Below are positions 1 to 10,897 of a DNA stretch of 64,000 bases, one piece after another (positions within the stretch are counted from its first letter, which is position 1; the number at the start of each line of letters is the position of its first letter). The notes below the pieces were generated by a model. The model ran no database searches, was not told the origin of the DNA, and was given only the letters and a program-made list of their open reading frames with translations. This DNA comes from Aquatica leii (Eukaryota > Arthropoda > Insecta > Coleoptera > Lampyridae). The DNA lies in contig CM069436.1 in assembly GCA_035610365.1 (NCBI GenBank), positions 43,841,117 to 43,905,116 of the forward strand, read 5' to 3'. The position numbers and the translations under genes are program-made.

Positions 1-1330
1 AATTGTACCCTATTTTAGTTACAGTTTAAAAAAAATTGATTGATGTCCTTATATAATTGTGATTAGTTGACGAACTCGAGTACGTTGTTATCAGAACACG
101 CGAAAAAGGAATCTTTGACTTTGTCGTTGTGTGTTTTGGTAACCGTCTATCCAAAATTGTAATTTGACACATCATTAGACACCTTGTTTTGTCGTCCATC
201 GTTTCTGATAATAAGGATCATTTTCAATCTTAGCTAATAAAACTTTACCAAATTTGGAGAATATGTTTTACCGATAGGTACGTTATAAATTCATTAGCAT
301 CAGTGACGTTTTGCTATCTCGATCAAATTGCTCTAAAACAGCTCATCGATTTATGAATTTGAAAATGTGGAAAAAAATTAATCGAAATGTATGGATCCAT
401 GCAATTAAAGTTAAGACTTGAGTTATTTAAACATATGTTCATTACAGATTAAAAATTTACAATCAGTAAAAACGAGAAGATAATTATTATCGTTCATAAG
501 CCGGCTGTAGTGCAAGTCAGCATAAATCTGTGCCAACATTCGTTTACATAATTATGTCGTCACTTTCTTATCATAGTGTAAGACTGTTTATATTGCAGTA
601 TGATATAATTTGCAATTGACTTCCCGCCAAATAACAGCCAAGATTTACTTATGTCTTTAGTTGCGAAATAAACATTTTATTTTTAGTTGTTATCATTTTT
701 TGCCCCATGGTTAGATAGCCGTTCAAACAATTATTGTCACATTATCTAGATTCTAATGGTACAGCATTTATAATGGTCGACTGTCTTGCAGAATTATGTT
801 GATTTTGTTTATATTTGTACATTTTATAAATGGAAATTGACAATAAGAATTTTCTATTTTGAACTTGGATAAAATATTTTCTTGTTTACATGTTTTTACT
901 CAACGCCGAACCTAACACTAATAACAATAAACGTTCTATGAATTTGAGTGAGTGAGCTAGGCGTCGGTAATAAGATAAATTTTATTAAATGAAATTAGTA
1001 TATGCTTACATTTATCATTTGATAGATATATAACATTTATATGAAGTATATGTATTACTTTATTAGGCATTTATAACGAGCATGATAACATTATTTGAAA
1101 TAAGTGAACGTTAGGCAACACATTACACATTACTTTAGCAGTTTGGATATTTAATAAAAAACATTTTACTATGTAACAATATAACATGTGTTGCTATTTC
1201 CTACTGTACCTAATTAAATACATATAAATGCAGTAGTTAAGAACAATTAAAGGTTGTTGTTTAATATTTTCTTAGTTACACATTTTGTAGGACCTGTGAC
1301 AATGTTTTTATACGTATAAAAGTTGAAAAC
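1..1330. other. AT-rich DNA, no gene recognised
   Basis: I see no coding frame with family resemblance, no repeat shared with the rest of the window and no structured RNA here. Scattered poly-A and poly-T runs are typical of the background. Confidence 0.6.
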
Positions 1331-1413
1331 TGCAAACCGTACGTATCGCGATGCGTATAAAACTGTATAAAACTCGAACAGTGTTGCAACATCAACATTG
1401 CAACAGGTTAGGC

Positions 1414-1453
<40 letters not shown>

Positions 1454-1850
1454 TTTAGTACTCATACACCTCCGAATGCTATATGAATAGATCGAATTCG
1501 CCTCCGTTTTTACGTGTTTGCCTCCGTTTTCGGAGCCGAAGACGTTTTTCCTATTTTTCATCTGTATTATCTTTCTTGAGACATTCTCTATCGTTTGACG
1601 ATTTTTTTGCCGGAGGTGAAAACGATCTAAATATCCATACAAAAATACAAAACAGTTCTACTACTTATTCACTAGGGGCGCTGCTGTTTTATATTCATGA
1701 TGTATTTAGTTCCAAACCACCTCCTTATGCTACTAGTACGTATTTGCCTCATCATATTGGCAACAACGCTAGAGGCAAAAACGATACAAAGATATATGTA
1801 AATGACGTATATGGATATAATTACTTTTCTAGATTTAGTCGAACCTACAT
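1331..1850. repeat. (TA)n-centred mosaic repeat, arms D and C
   Basis: A (TA)n tract (1419-1450) separates two unlike arms. The left arm carries the word TTGCAAC twice within about 20 bases. The right arm carries CCTCCG/GCCTCC and its complement CGGAGG/CGGAGC at several places between 1470 and 1770. The right arm resembles, in reverse complement, the left arm of the repeat at 6000-6306: both have GCATTT next to the (TA)n tract and a CGGAGCCGAAGA word. Open frames in this stretch look like chance products of the microsatellite. Its function is unknown. Confidence 0.5.
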
Positions 1851-2119
1851 ACTTCATATTTTCTTCCAGTCAATTTTTGTTTAATTTGCTTATATTACAA
1901 ACTAGTAAGGTAAGTATGATATTGATATGAACTAATATAAAACAAGTCATTATACATATATACAGTATATCTCCAGATCAAATTTACAAGAGGATAAACC
2001 ATTTAATTTTACGAAAAAGTTTACTGTGACACCTAGAGAAAAATAAAAAAGTTTAAATGATTATCTACAGAATAAAATCTTTATAAAAAAATAAATAATA
2101 TTAATTAATTGTTAGATCT

Positions 2120-2240
2120 GGGACACTGTTTTGGACTTTGAACGAAACGTTGGCAACTTCGGTTTCTACTTTAAAACGGTTTAAACCCAAAAAAAACGTT
2201 TTCACTTTACTTCGGCCATGGAAGCTTCTGATCTTATATT
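2120..2240 (+). repeat. Penelope-like terminal repeat fragment
   Basis: The stretch contains CGAAACGTTGGCAACTTC followed about 70 bases later by a GGCCATGGAAGC block. The same two blocks, in the same order, occur at the right end of the Penelope-like element near 38105-38200 (CGAAACGTTGGCAACTTCAG, then GGCTGTGGAAGC). The left half of that terminal repeat, with the CTGATGA box, is not preserved here. I read it as a truncated terminal repeat of the same lineage; no coding part adjoins it. Confidence 0.45.
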
Positions 2241-2424
2241 TAAATTCATTTTATTTTGTAGAAATGTTTTAATTACATTATTAAAAAAAATAATTTTGTT
2301 TTAGGTAGCTGTTTAGTTACAATTAAATAAATAACACGCAGTTATAAAGTTTATTTAACAAAGATGATAAAAGTAATAAAATGAAAACAATACAATACAA
2401 ATAATAAAATAATGACATTATGTC

Positions 2425-3012
2425 AAAATGACTACGTATTTTTATTTTTCTGCTGTTGTGTATATATGATAAACAAAAGTCTTCACTTTCTGTTGGTTTA
2501 TAAGCTCACACACCCAAGCATTTTTAGAGCTTACTTCTTTTTAGTATGCTGTTTAAAGTGACGATACCAATTTTTTCTGTTTTTCTGTTCTTCTAACTAT
2601 TCTGCTTCTTTTCTATTTTTGCAACCTTTTAGAACTTGATAAACTGCAACTTTTTTCTCTTGCACAGTCTTTTGTAGTCGAAGGTTTGTTTTTATGTACG
2701 GGTGCCGGTGGTGAGTTCGGTAGAATGCCCTCTTCATCAGAATCAATATTAATGACAGTTAATGCCTTGTTTTTGTAATCAATTTGGTCCCCTTTGTCAA
2801 ATAATGTTGCAACCTTAACCGTTTAGTACGCTTTTTAACTTATTTCGTAAAATTCATGGTGAGTCTTTACTGTGTGGCCCATGAATTTGGCAAATTGGAC
2901 ACTTTGATGTTTACCAGCTGCATCAGAGTTGCAAATAAACAAATATTTGTTTTTTGCGGCATCATTTCACTTCTTAATTCAAGTAACAAGTCTATAAATT
3001 CTTGTACATTTG
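2425..3012 (-). pseudogene. Decayed recombinase-like transposon gene (C-terminal part)
   Basis: Read on the minus strand, two frames carry a recognisable order of blocks: VQEFIDLLLELRSEM, then SVQFAKFMGHTVKTHHEFYE, then VINIDSDEEG, and near the end HFKQHTKKK and KTFVYHIYTT. An FMGH...H.EFY block, an acidic linker and a C-terminal W..IKTFVYNTYR-like block is the layout of a widespread group of uncharacterised animal proteins with a tyrosine-recombinase-like C-terminal half. The gene is broken by several stops and frameshifts, and the N-terminal half is absent. Assignment to a Crypton-like tyrosine-recombinase transposon is an inference from memory of the family; the block order is what the sequence shows. 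Confidence 0.4.
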
Positions 3013-3850
3013 GCGGAAACAAAGAGTTATAAGTCTAAAAAGGCATCTACTTATGAAGCCTGTAGTGGACGACTAAATCAAAATGCTGATAGCGTGATTT
3101 TAAATGTAAGCAGCAATGCGGTAGGGATTTACCACTCTGTCGTTTGCAAATTTGCAAGTAGTAAAAAACAATTTTTTAAATCCTTTTTCCAATATTTATA
3201 CTTTGCTATAAATTTACATTTTTTAAAATATAACTTTAAAAAAGAAAATAAAAAATAACTTGCACGACACAGATAATGTTAGTTATGTTTTGGCCAATTA
3301 ATCAAGCTTTAATTTAAAAAAAAATAAAAAAAAACGACACTAGACTTGTTTTAGCATTAGCTACAATAAGAGAAAAAATACTGGAAATTTTTACAAACCG
3401 TGAGAACAAAGCTATAAACTAAATGAGCGACGTGAGAGAACTACCTTAATTCTCTTTTTAAGTATGAGGAATGTGTTTTTAGCTTGGAGTAGTAATTTTA
3501 CAAAAAACAAGAAAAAATGCTTAATTAGTTGGTCTATGCACTTAGAAAGGGCTATTTTATCTGCAACATTGTTTGCTTTTAAATAAAAAATTTTAAACAG
3601 TAGATTATTCACTAAAGTTGGTTTTAAGCGCAGCTTTTCTGGATGAAAGGTCGGATCTTCATCGGAGTTGTGGCTGCAGTAAAACGGATCTAACGATTCA
3701 TAGCCGGTAGAGCCTAGAGAGAATAAAAAAAGAAAACAAATAGCCAAACACATTATTATTAATTATTAAGTACGCAACCTCAGCTTTTTCAAATTTCTTG
3801 AGCATTTTGCTTTCGCCGATTACATTTGATCGCCAATTTTAGAAGTATTT
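3013..3850. other. No gene recognised
   Basis: This AT-rich stretch holds a 113-codon minus-strand frame (3412-3753) with a hydrophobic N-terminus. I could not relate it to any family and do not call it a gene. No repeat boundary is visible until the Penelope-like tail begins near 3856. Confidence 0.5.
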
Positions 3851-4028
3851 TTGCACTTAAACAAAAAATCTTAAGCTTTCGCGGTTGTTATGATTATAAG
3901 CGATTTTTGGCTTAGACCGCGTCGTAGTTAAACACCCAGACTTAGGCTTGGTCCTAGTCTCTTCTTGACAGCCAAAACAAGAAGTAGAACTTGGCCTTTG
4001 CAGTATTGTCGTTCGTGAACTCAAACAA

Positions 4029-4069
4029 ACTGACGTTTCGCAAGACATTGCAACTTGCATCTTCAGAGT
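4029..4069 (-). ncRNA. Hammerhead-like motif of Penelope copy A
   Basis: The minus strand reads CUGAAGA, an extra U, a 5-bp stem GCAAG/CUUGC around a 9-base loop, then GAAA and CGUC. Stem III is the minimal 2 bp AC/GU. Bases flanking the core (ACU before, AGU after the presumed cleavage site) can form a 3-bp stem I. Hammerhead motifs in Penelope-like terminal repeats are established knowledge, and an extra residue after A9 is known from one viroid hammerhead. Activity is not proven; stem I is short. Confidence 0.5.
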
Positions 4070-4108
4070 AGTAAATGTCACTGAAATAAAAAGTGTAAAT
4101 GACGATAT

Positions 4109-4520
4109 TTATACCAATCTTTCCGTTACCGCTTGACTGGCATCGTTATTACTTGGAGTAAGTGTTTGTGTCCTTTCCAAGAAGGTTGATCTTTGTTTTA
4201 GAGGATATAATACTGGTAGCCAAGATTTGTTGAGTCTTAAACCGTCTTCTGGATTCATATTAGGTACATGGATGTTTTTCTATTTTCACAGCTTCGCGAA
4301 TTAGTCTGGGAAAGTAGAAAGGAGTTCTAGCCAACACTTTAGTATGGTCAAAGTTTAGCTTGTGTCCTTGGTTCCTCATGTGTTCTGCTACTGCTGATTT
4401 AGTAACTCTGCGGTGTTTGAAGTCAGTTATATGTTCTTGTACCCTAACTTCAATAGAGCGTCCCGTCTGTACTATATTACTTGATTTACAAGAACAACAA
4501 ATTTTGTAAACTCCGGCATG
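4109..4520 (-). pseudogene. Penelope-like GIY-YIG endonuclease
   Basis: On the minus strand the frame begins near AGVYKICCSCKSSN, continues through QTGRSIEVRVQEH, then KHRRVTKSAVAEHM and LARTPFYFPRLIREAVKIEK, and ends TERLV before a stop at 4109-4111. This is the GIY-YIG nuclease of Penelope-like elements: GVYKI is the GIY strand, CxC a zinc-type knuckle, TGRS..R..EH the second catalytic block. The second half of the motif (normally YIGQTGRS) reads NIVQTGRS. A four-base insertion after HPC, compared with copy B, breaks the frame before the C-terminal NMNPEDGLRL block. Its role in the live element would be nicking target DNA. Confidence 0.85.
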
Positions 4521-4999
4521 TTTTAGAGTCCCTCGTTTGTTTTAACAAATGTAAATCAGGTGTTCAGGGTATCCTTAGTCGTAAAGACAGTTTTAATATT
4601 GTTTTTTTAACACCCTGTTTGTTTTGTCTGTCAAACCCATGCAGTAAGGTAAATAAGCGGTGCTAGTAGGAGGTGATAAGTCTGTTTGACTTTTAGATTT
4701 ATTGCTCTTTTCCATGCGTTTTGGATGTCTTTCAACCCGTATTCGTTTTGTTGTAGGGACTGCAACAGTGTTACCTTATTTTTTTGTAGATTTTCCATTA
4801 TCTGACACACGTATAGCTCTTTTGACTAAAGTATGCAAAACAGAGTCTCTGCGTTTAAGTATCTCTTAATGTGCGTTTTCTTTCTATAAACTAAATGTCT
4901 TAATTTTCGATTATTTTACCTTATCACCAGTACATGAAGAAAGGTTAGACTGCTGTTATGTTCTAGCTCCATAGTAAATTTAATGCTGTTATGTGTAGA

Positions 5000-5230
5000 G
5001 TTTAGATGTTAAAAGAACTGATTTAGTTTATCTTTGCCATGAGGCCATACAGCAAACGTATCATCAACATATCTGAACCAAGTTTTTGGTTTTAACTCAA
5101 CATTTTTCATAATTTCAGTTACAAAATATTCCATGTAAATATTGGCTATAACTGGAGAGAGCGGTAAACGCAAAGCCGCTCCTTCTACTTGTTTAAACAA
5201 GTTGTCGTTATAACTGAAATAAGTGTAAAG
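5000..5230 (-). pseudogene. Penelope-like RT, palm fragment
   Basis: The minus-strand frame carries FSYNDN, then LPLSPVIANIYMEYF, then WFRYVDDTFAVWPHG. These are RT palm motifs of Penelope-like elements: the [A/S]xxSPLSPVIANIYME region and the YVDD catalytic box. Both aspartates of the YxDD box are present. The usual AMGSPLSP stretch reads AALRLPLSP, so that part is altered. A stop after LNQFF (near 5009) interrupts a frame that continues as HLNSTHNSIKFTMELEH, which is also typical of the family. The upstream fingers and the first catalytic aspartate are missing through truncation. Confidence 0.85.
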
Positions 5231-5665
5231 TAAAAGAACATATGGCTGACTGCAAACACCGCAGAGTTAATAAATCAGCAGTGGCGGAACACGTGTGAAA
5301 CCAAGGACACACGCTGAACTTTGACAAAACTAAAGTGTTGGCTAGAACTCCTTTCTACTTTCCCAGACTAATCCGCGAAGCTGTGGATTAAGAAAAACAT
5401 CCATGTAATATGAACCGAGAAGACGGTTTAAGACTAAGCAAATCTTGGTTACACTTTTTCTTTCAGTGACATTTCCCACTCTGAAGATGTAAGCTGCAAT
5501 GTCTTGCGAAACGTCAGTTTGTTTGGGTTCACGAACGACGATACGGCAAAGGCCAAGTTCTAATTCTTGTTTTGGCTCTCAAGAAGAGACTAAGACCAAG
5601 CCTAAGTCTGGGTGTTTAACTACGACGCGATCTAAGCCACATGCCGATTATAATCATAAAAAATG
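5226..5665 (+). mobile_element. Penelope-like element copy B, inverted partner of copy A
   Basis: The plus strand repeats the endonuclease part of copy A in reverse orientation: VKEHMADCKHRRVNKSAVAE, a stop where copy A has M, then ARTPFYFPRLIREAV and HPCNMNREDGLRLSKSW. It then jumps directly to the 3' region; the final coding block up to TERLV (roughly 130 bases) is deleted relative to copy A. The hammerhead-like box and the CTAAGTCTGGGTGTTTAAC tail follow, and homology ends near 5660. The copy starts inside the endonuclease, abutting the 5' truncation point of copy A. Head-to-head truncated copies are a known Penelope arrangement. Confidence 0.85.
5478..5518 (+). ncRNA. Hammerhead-like motif of Penelope copy B
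   Basis: Same architecture as in copy A: CUGAAGA, extra U, stem GUAAG/CUUGC (one G-U wobble), GAAA, CGUC, with ACU/AGU available for a short stem I. The single change A-to-B in stem II keeps pairing. Activity is unproven. Confidence 0.45.
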
Positions 5666-5999
5666 AATTTGGCGATAAACATTTAAACGTTGTCAAGAAT
5701 TTTTTACACCACAGTAATTGAAAAGACGTACCTAAGCAATTATAGAATATTTTGAGTTCTCAGCAATACGCCAATACATCTATTTTGTAATAAAAGAAAC
5801 TTTTACTTACTGCAAACAAGTATTTATTGCAGCAGTCTGGTTTAACTGCACATTACTCAAAGACAATGTTAATACACTGTCTGCACACAATAACTGAAAA
5901 TTAAGTTGTACCACTGTAAAAACTAAATCACAAGTACAAAATATGATGCTGTATTATCGGAGCGTGCATAAGCTGTTTTGTCAAATGCGTTGAAAATAT
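5666..5999. other. No gene recognised
   Basis: AT-rich DNA between the Penelope tail and the next mosaic repeat; nothing identifiable. Confidence 0.5.
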
Positions 6000-6470
6000 T
6001 TTTAAACTTTGGCAGCGTCGCTGGAGGTGAACTCAACCGTAGCATTTTACAGTTTTATATATAAGGAGGCGAAAGCGTTGTAATCCCATATGGAGTTAGG
6101 GTAGTACTAAATACAGATTTGTATTTTGTATGAAAAAAACTTGTGATATCATTACCCCTCTACCTTTGCCTGTAAAATGGTGTAACACCTGATCCTTTAA
6201 ATACGGAAAAAACTTGTGTAACACAATTTATTCAACCGGATAGATGGGCGTCCTAAAGATATGCGGAGCCGAAGAGGATACAAATGCATATATATATATA
6301 TATATAGTTATAAACTGCACGCAATTGAGCCCGATATGTAAACAGGTGCCCGATGAGCCCGGGCGGTAACGCCTTTCTACACGACGTTATTAGCGCGCTG
6401 TTAATCCCGACTGCGTTGCCAATGTTATACACGCTCTAAACGTAGTTATTAAGCGAAATTCGACAATGAT
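6000..6470. repeat. (TA)n mosaic repeat, C arm joined to A arm
   Basis: The (TA)n tract is at 6288-6306. The left arm (about 6000-6287) carries GGAGGTG, GGAGGCG and GCGGAGCCGAAGA words and matches in reverse complement the right arm at 1451-1850. The right arm (6307-6450) carries TTGAGCCCGATAT and GATGAGCCCGGG and matches the right arm of the complete A-type copy at 9409-9600. Thus one half belongs to the C family and the other to the A family, with the join at the microsatellite. Confidence 0.6.
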
Positions 6471-6773
6471 TTGAAATTTTAACATTTGCGTTTAGTCTTT
6501 GCAGATAACTCTCTTAAACATCTTCCGATCTAATTTTTTTTTTTTAATTTAACTTGATTAATATTGACGTAACAAATAAACTTTCTGTAACAAATTAAAT
6601 AATTTTCTTTAAAATTCCGCATGTAACTCTGCTTTTGGCAACTTTTTTAAAGAAATGTTAAATTTAACCGTTGCCGCAAGTTGCACGACTAACGTAGAGT
6701 GTGTTATTTGTCATCATTTGACACAAATTAATTTTTAAATCAAACTTACAATATACCGCATAATAAAAAAAAT
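6471..6773. other. No gene recognised
   Basis: AT-rich spacer between two partial mosaic repeats. Confidence 0.4.
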
Positions 6774-6950
6774 AATGATTCTACAATCGTATTTTGATGA
6801 CATACGCATATATGTAGAGATGCGCCTAAAACTGGGATATATAACGGTTCTTCGGGCTAGAGAACGTAGCGTTTATATGTTCTACGGGCTCAACAAGAAC
6901 CTGTTTACATGTTTGTACCTACATATTCTTATTTACGCACACGAAGTTTT
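6774..6950 (+). repeat. A-type left arm, internal fragment
   Basis: Matches 9250-9390 of the complete A-type repeat: CAATCGTATTTTGAT, then TTCGGGCTAGAGAACGTAGC, then TTCTACGGGCTCAACA. The promoter-proximal part and the (TA)n core are missing, so it is a truncated copy. The open frame across it (6775-6969) has no family resemblance and is shared with the other copies only through the repeat. Confidence 0.6.
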
Positions 6951-6962
6951 TTTAATAAATTG

Positions 6963-9035
6963 GAAATAAATTGAAAGCTTAGTTTTGAGCATACAGTATG
7001 TCATACAACATTATCATGAAATTTTAGTTGAAATTAAAATATGTATGTGATAGTAAATAAAATACTCTGTTTCAAATAACGAAATTGAGGAATTCTAATA
7101 AGTAGTCTGAAACATTTTCACTCAATTTATTTGTTCCTTAATGTGGACGTTAAATGCCGATTAAAGTAACAGATTTATCATTAATCGGACCGTCACAAAC
7201 TATTCAAAAGAGCTTAGAACGAACTACAGATCGTCATATAGTAACTTCAGAAACAATGTTCGATTTCTGCTCTAATGAAATTCTTGGCATAAAAATTAGT
7301 TTTTTGTATTGAGTGGAAATGTTCAAGCTGCTGTAACATATGTATTAATAAGATAATAACATAAAAAGGTACAATAATTTAATATAGTTTTGGTTTTTTC
7401 ACGGTCGCGATTGATACTGTAAAGGTATTCAGTTTTCTATAATTGTGATGCTGTCAATATCGTTAAGCCAATAAGCTAAGCCTTCTAAGAAAATATAATG
7501 TGTTATTTCAAAAAATTCAATATTCCATCATATGTTATATTTACGTAATAAATCTCACTTACAATACACATAATTTCAATGGAAATGAAAACATAATATC
7601 ACGTTTAAAAAACATTCAACCTACTTGCTATAATATAAGATACAAACAAAATAGATAAAACTACACTAAATATATAGAAAACAGACATGTAGTGTTCTAT
7701 GAATTTTCACACAAAAAAGTAACCAATTGCAAATAATATTTGTAACCTAATAAAATTACTAAGATATTTGCTTTAAAAAACCAAGTGTATAGGCACTAAG
7801 AATGTGACAACAACAAGACGACCAATGTAACCTGGAAAACGCGATTTCATCGAATTTCAAGCATTTTTTTTTGTACAAAAAGTGGGTTTTTTGTTCAGTT
7901 GTTGGGTTTATTCTTTTTAGGATATGTAAACTTAATTTCTGAATAACATTAGGTGCCTACATTCAACGACCAAGACACTAAAGTCAGTTAAAAATCACTG
8001 AAAATAAGTTAAAAAACGTATTTTTAGCAGCGTGTCATTGTTGATCGGTATTAAATAAATTTTTGTTGTGCACTCAAAAAAAGCTTAAAAATTATGTTTT
8101 TCAATTCGGCCAGGTGAAAACGGGCGTTCATCAAAACTAAATGTGCGTAGATTTTTTTTAGGACTCTAAAATAAGTCAGCTTTTACTTTTAGACGATTTC
8201 ATATGAAATGACTCAAACTTTAAAAAAATATCTTATTTCTTGTAAGAAGTGGATTAACTGTTTGTCTTAATTATTATTTTTCTAACTTTTAAGTAAATTG
8301 TCATCATAATTACTTAAAAACTCTGTGTCGATTTTAAAATTTATGACTGTAAGTTTTGTTTCTCTTTCTGCTAAGACAATTCTTTTTTTTTCAATTTTGT
8401 TTGTAAAAGCTTTGTGTTGGTAAAACCAAATTTAATTTTTTTTAATTGTACAGTGTTATCTGCAAAATTATCATAACTTTCCATAATTGTTTCACGAGAA
8501 GTAATATTTTCCAATTGATTCTACAAAACTCTTTCAAAATACTAAAAAATTTCCATGCTTCTAAGAATTTTTACACTAGAAAACGAGATTCCTACATTGT
8601 TTTTAAAGATTTTTAGTAAAAGAAAAAAAATTATATGAGAAATGCAAATATCATATCCTAAGACATATTTTTTTCGTTATAACGTTTTTATTAAATGTAT
8701 GTATTTATGTTTCAAATTATTTTATAGGTATCACATCATGAATGAACCAACAAATCATTCTTATAACTTTAAAGTTTCTTAGCTACCTATATTGTACTTT
8801 TGATTCAAATCTATTTAGAGGTTTTCAAATAATTTTTTCAATACTTTAATTTTAATTTAATTTAATAGTTATAAAAGTACCACATTCTACATATGTACGT
8901 ACAAGCATCACGTAGAAATTGCAAACGTTTTTAAAAATCAACTTCCGATTTTTGACTAAAACCGTTTGTATTGTTTTTGTGAAAGATTATTAAAACGTGA
9001 TGATACTCAAAAAGTGCATAAAATTCATACTAAAG
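6963..9035. other. AT-rich DNA, no gene recognised
   Basis: About 2 kb of AT-rich sequence without coding resemblance, tandem structure or similarity that I can see to other parts of the window. Confidence 0.5.
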
Positions 9036-9039
9036 TAAA

Positions 9040-9600
9040 ATACACTTAGAGTATACGTTTACTGCTTGTTATTAAGCCCATCCAACGTTGTCGCATGTTG
9101 GGCTACACAACGTACCGTCCGTGTCTGTAAACAGTTTGTATATAAAAGCGACCTCTGCAGCGACTAACTCTGAACTATTTTATATATAATGCAGATATAA
9201 ACGGTACAATATGAAGCCCGGCCAAATTTTTGGATTTACACGTTTTGATGCTTATACAATCGTATTTTGATTATATACACATGGATACGTAGATGAGCCC
9301 GAAACCGGGCTTAATAGCGTTTCTTCGGGCTAAAGAGCGTAGCGTTTATATATTCTACGGGCTCAATAGCAACCGGTTTATATGTCTATATATATATATA
9401 TATATATACTTATAAATAGCACGTTGTTGAGCCCGATATATTAACAGGTACCCGATGAGCCCGGATCTTTTCGTTGATATACAGGACGTTGATGGGCCCG
9501 ATTATATACAGAATATATGTTTAGCGTTCCTTCGCGAGCCCACCAACGTTGCCACTCTATTTGGGCTCATCAAGGTAATTTTTATCTTAAACGATATTTA
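9040..9600 (+). repeat. Complete A-type (TA)n mosaic repeat
   Basis: This is the only copy with both A arms. About a dozen occurrences of the word GAGCCC or its complement GGGCTC (some with one change) are spread over 500 bases on either side of a (TA)n tract at 9387-9408; most words read GAGCCC outward from the core and GGGCTC toward it. One pair forms a hairpin, GAGCCCG-AAAC-CGGGCTT (9293-9310). The left arm carries a TATATAAAAG box. Homologous left arms are at 6774 and 12626, and a homologous right arm at 6307. No transposase or tRNA-like head is visible, so the class is unknown; a hairpin-rich non-autonomous element is the best guess. Confidence 0.65.
9139..9148 (+). promoter_or_regulatory. 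TATA-like box in A-type repeat
   Basis: TATATAAAAG followed by a conserved GACCTCTGCAG block. The same pair occurs in the second copy (12725-12734). In an AT-rich genome a TATA word alone means little; its conservation beside a GC-rich block between two diverged copies is the only support. Confidence 0.3.
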
Positions 9601-9609
9601 TCTTTTATA

Positions 9610-10890
9610 CTATATAGAGTTAAGCATTTTTCATCTTATGAACTACAAGCCACGACGATTTGAGTTTTGTGTAATTTAATTAAATTAAGATTTTTAATTT
9701 AACTTTTGCCATCTGACAATATATTTTTAAATAAAGAACTTACTTATAATTTTTTGGGCAATTTAGTAACCAATGTACAATTTCAGGAAAAAATATAATT
9801 AATTGAAAATTATTAAGAAAAGTTAAAAAGTTGTACCTGCTTTAGACAAAACAAAATGTTAGTTTTAATATTTTTTGTTACCTATTAGACAGCACGCGGT
9901 TGTTTTAATTATGATCGATATTTAGATTAAACGTATTCGATTGAGTTTGTACTGCTTGAAAATGAATTTTTTAGCAAAGCATTTGCATTTAAGGAGTCCC
10001 TCATTTTTTTTATCACCTACGAATTGATTTTAAATTTTTAAAATTGGTTTTTTGAAAAAACTTTGCCTTATCGGCATCGCATCACGAAAAGTGTATTTGT
10101 TTTTTGGAATCCATGGAATTTTTTTTAAAAGTAAAGATGAGATGTTAGCCGTTCAAAATTACTTACGATGAAGCAATGTCGAATGTTACCAGGGCATACC
10201 ATGTAAAAGTCTCTCATTAAAATGATTAGTTAGTACCTATCACAGTTTTGGAAGTTTTCGATTTGTTCAACATATCGTATAGCTTTTATTCTTCTATTTT
10301 GTTTGTTTGTATAGCTACTGTAATCGAATAGCAGTAGCAGTACCACAAAAGTGTAGAAATACTATAGAATGCAATAAGTAAAATAAAGTGTTATCTTTAA
10401 TAAAAATTGTGCAATTGGATAAAGCTTTTTATAAAGGTTAAATAATTTTTAAAAATTATTTTAGTGTATTACCTTATCAATTTATACTAGGGTGATTTCA
10501 AGAAAAGTAATTGAACGGTCAGTACCTAATTGATTTTTTCATTGATCTATTATGGTGTAAAATTTAAGTTGTTTTAATAGGTATGAAACCTCCCTTAAAA
10601 TTTTATTTTTTCCTTAATGTGCATACTGAATCCACATTAAGAATGTAATTAACTATTGTTGGATTAACAATTGAAATTCTATTTCTAATTCCCTGAAAAA
10701 TACCCCGGTAGTTTCTAATTATGGTACCAATTGTAATGACACAGGAAATTGATAATTCCAATAAGACTTTTGTTCTATTCATTAATGTCTTTGTGGTTAA
10801 CTTCAGAAATGTTACTATTAGTTCATCAGTTCAATTTCAAGTGTGTAAATCGTGACTTCAATTTGTAGTGTGAAAATCGTGTGTTATCAA
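9610..10890. other. AT-rich DNA, no gene recognised
   Basis: Nothing recognisable apart from low-complexity A/T runs. Confidence 0.5.
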
Positions 10891-10897
10891 GTGATAA

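Larger units (their letters stand above)
3856..5230 (-). mobile_element. Penelope-like element copy A, 5'-truncated
   Basis: Read right to left, this is the back half of a Penelope-like retroelement: the end of the reverse transcriptase, a GIY-YIG endonuclease and a 3' region with a hammerhead-like motif. These elements code for an RT fused to a GIY-YIG nuclease and are usually found truncated. The copy begins abruptly near 5230, where a second copy in the opposite direction starts, and its 3' homology to that copy runs to about 3860. In-frame stops and a frameshift show it is dead. A third copy of its tail lies at 47478-47630. Confidence 0.85.

Noticed and set aside
1247..1884. Overlapping open frames on both strands (131, 133 and 61 codons)
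   Set aside because: They run through the (TA)n tract (Ile-Tyr repeats) and the mosaic arms; composition and overlap show chance frames.
3412..3753. 113-codon minus-strand frame with a signal-peptide-like start
   Set aside because: The hydrophobic start is Leu/Phe-rich as expected from T-rich DNA. No cysteine pattern, family match or promoter context was seen.
9455..9679. 74-codon plus-strand frame starting MSPDLFVD
   Set aside because: Lies in the A-type right arm, where GAGCCC words give Ser-Pro codons by coincidence; the other copy (6340-6450) does not keep the frame.
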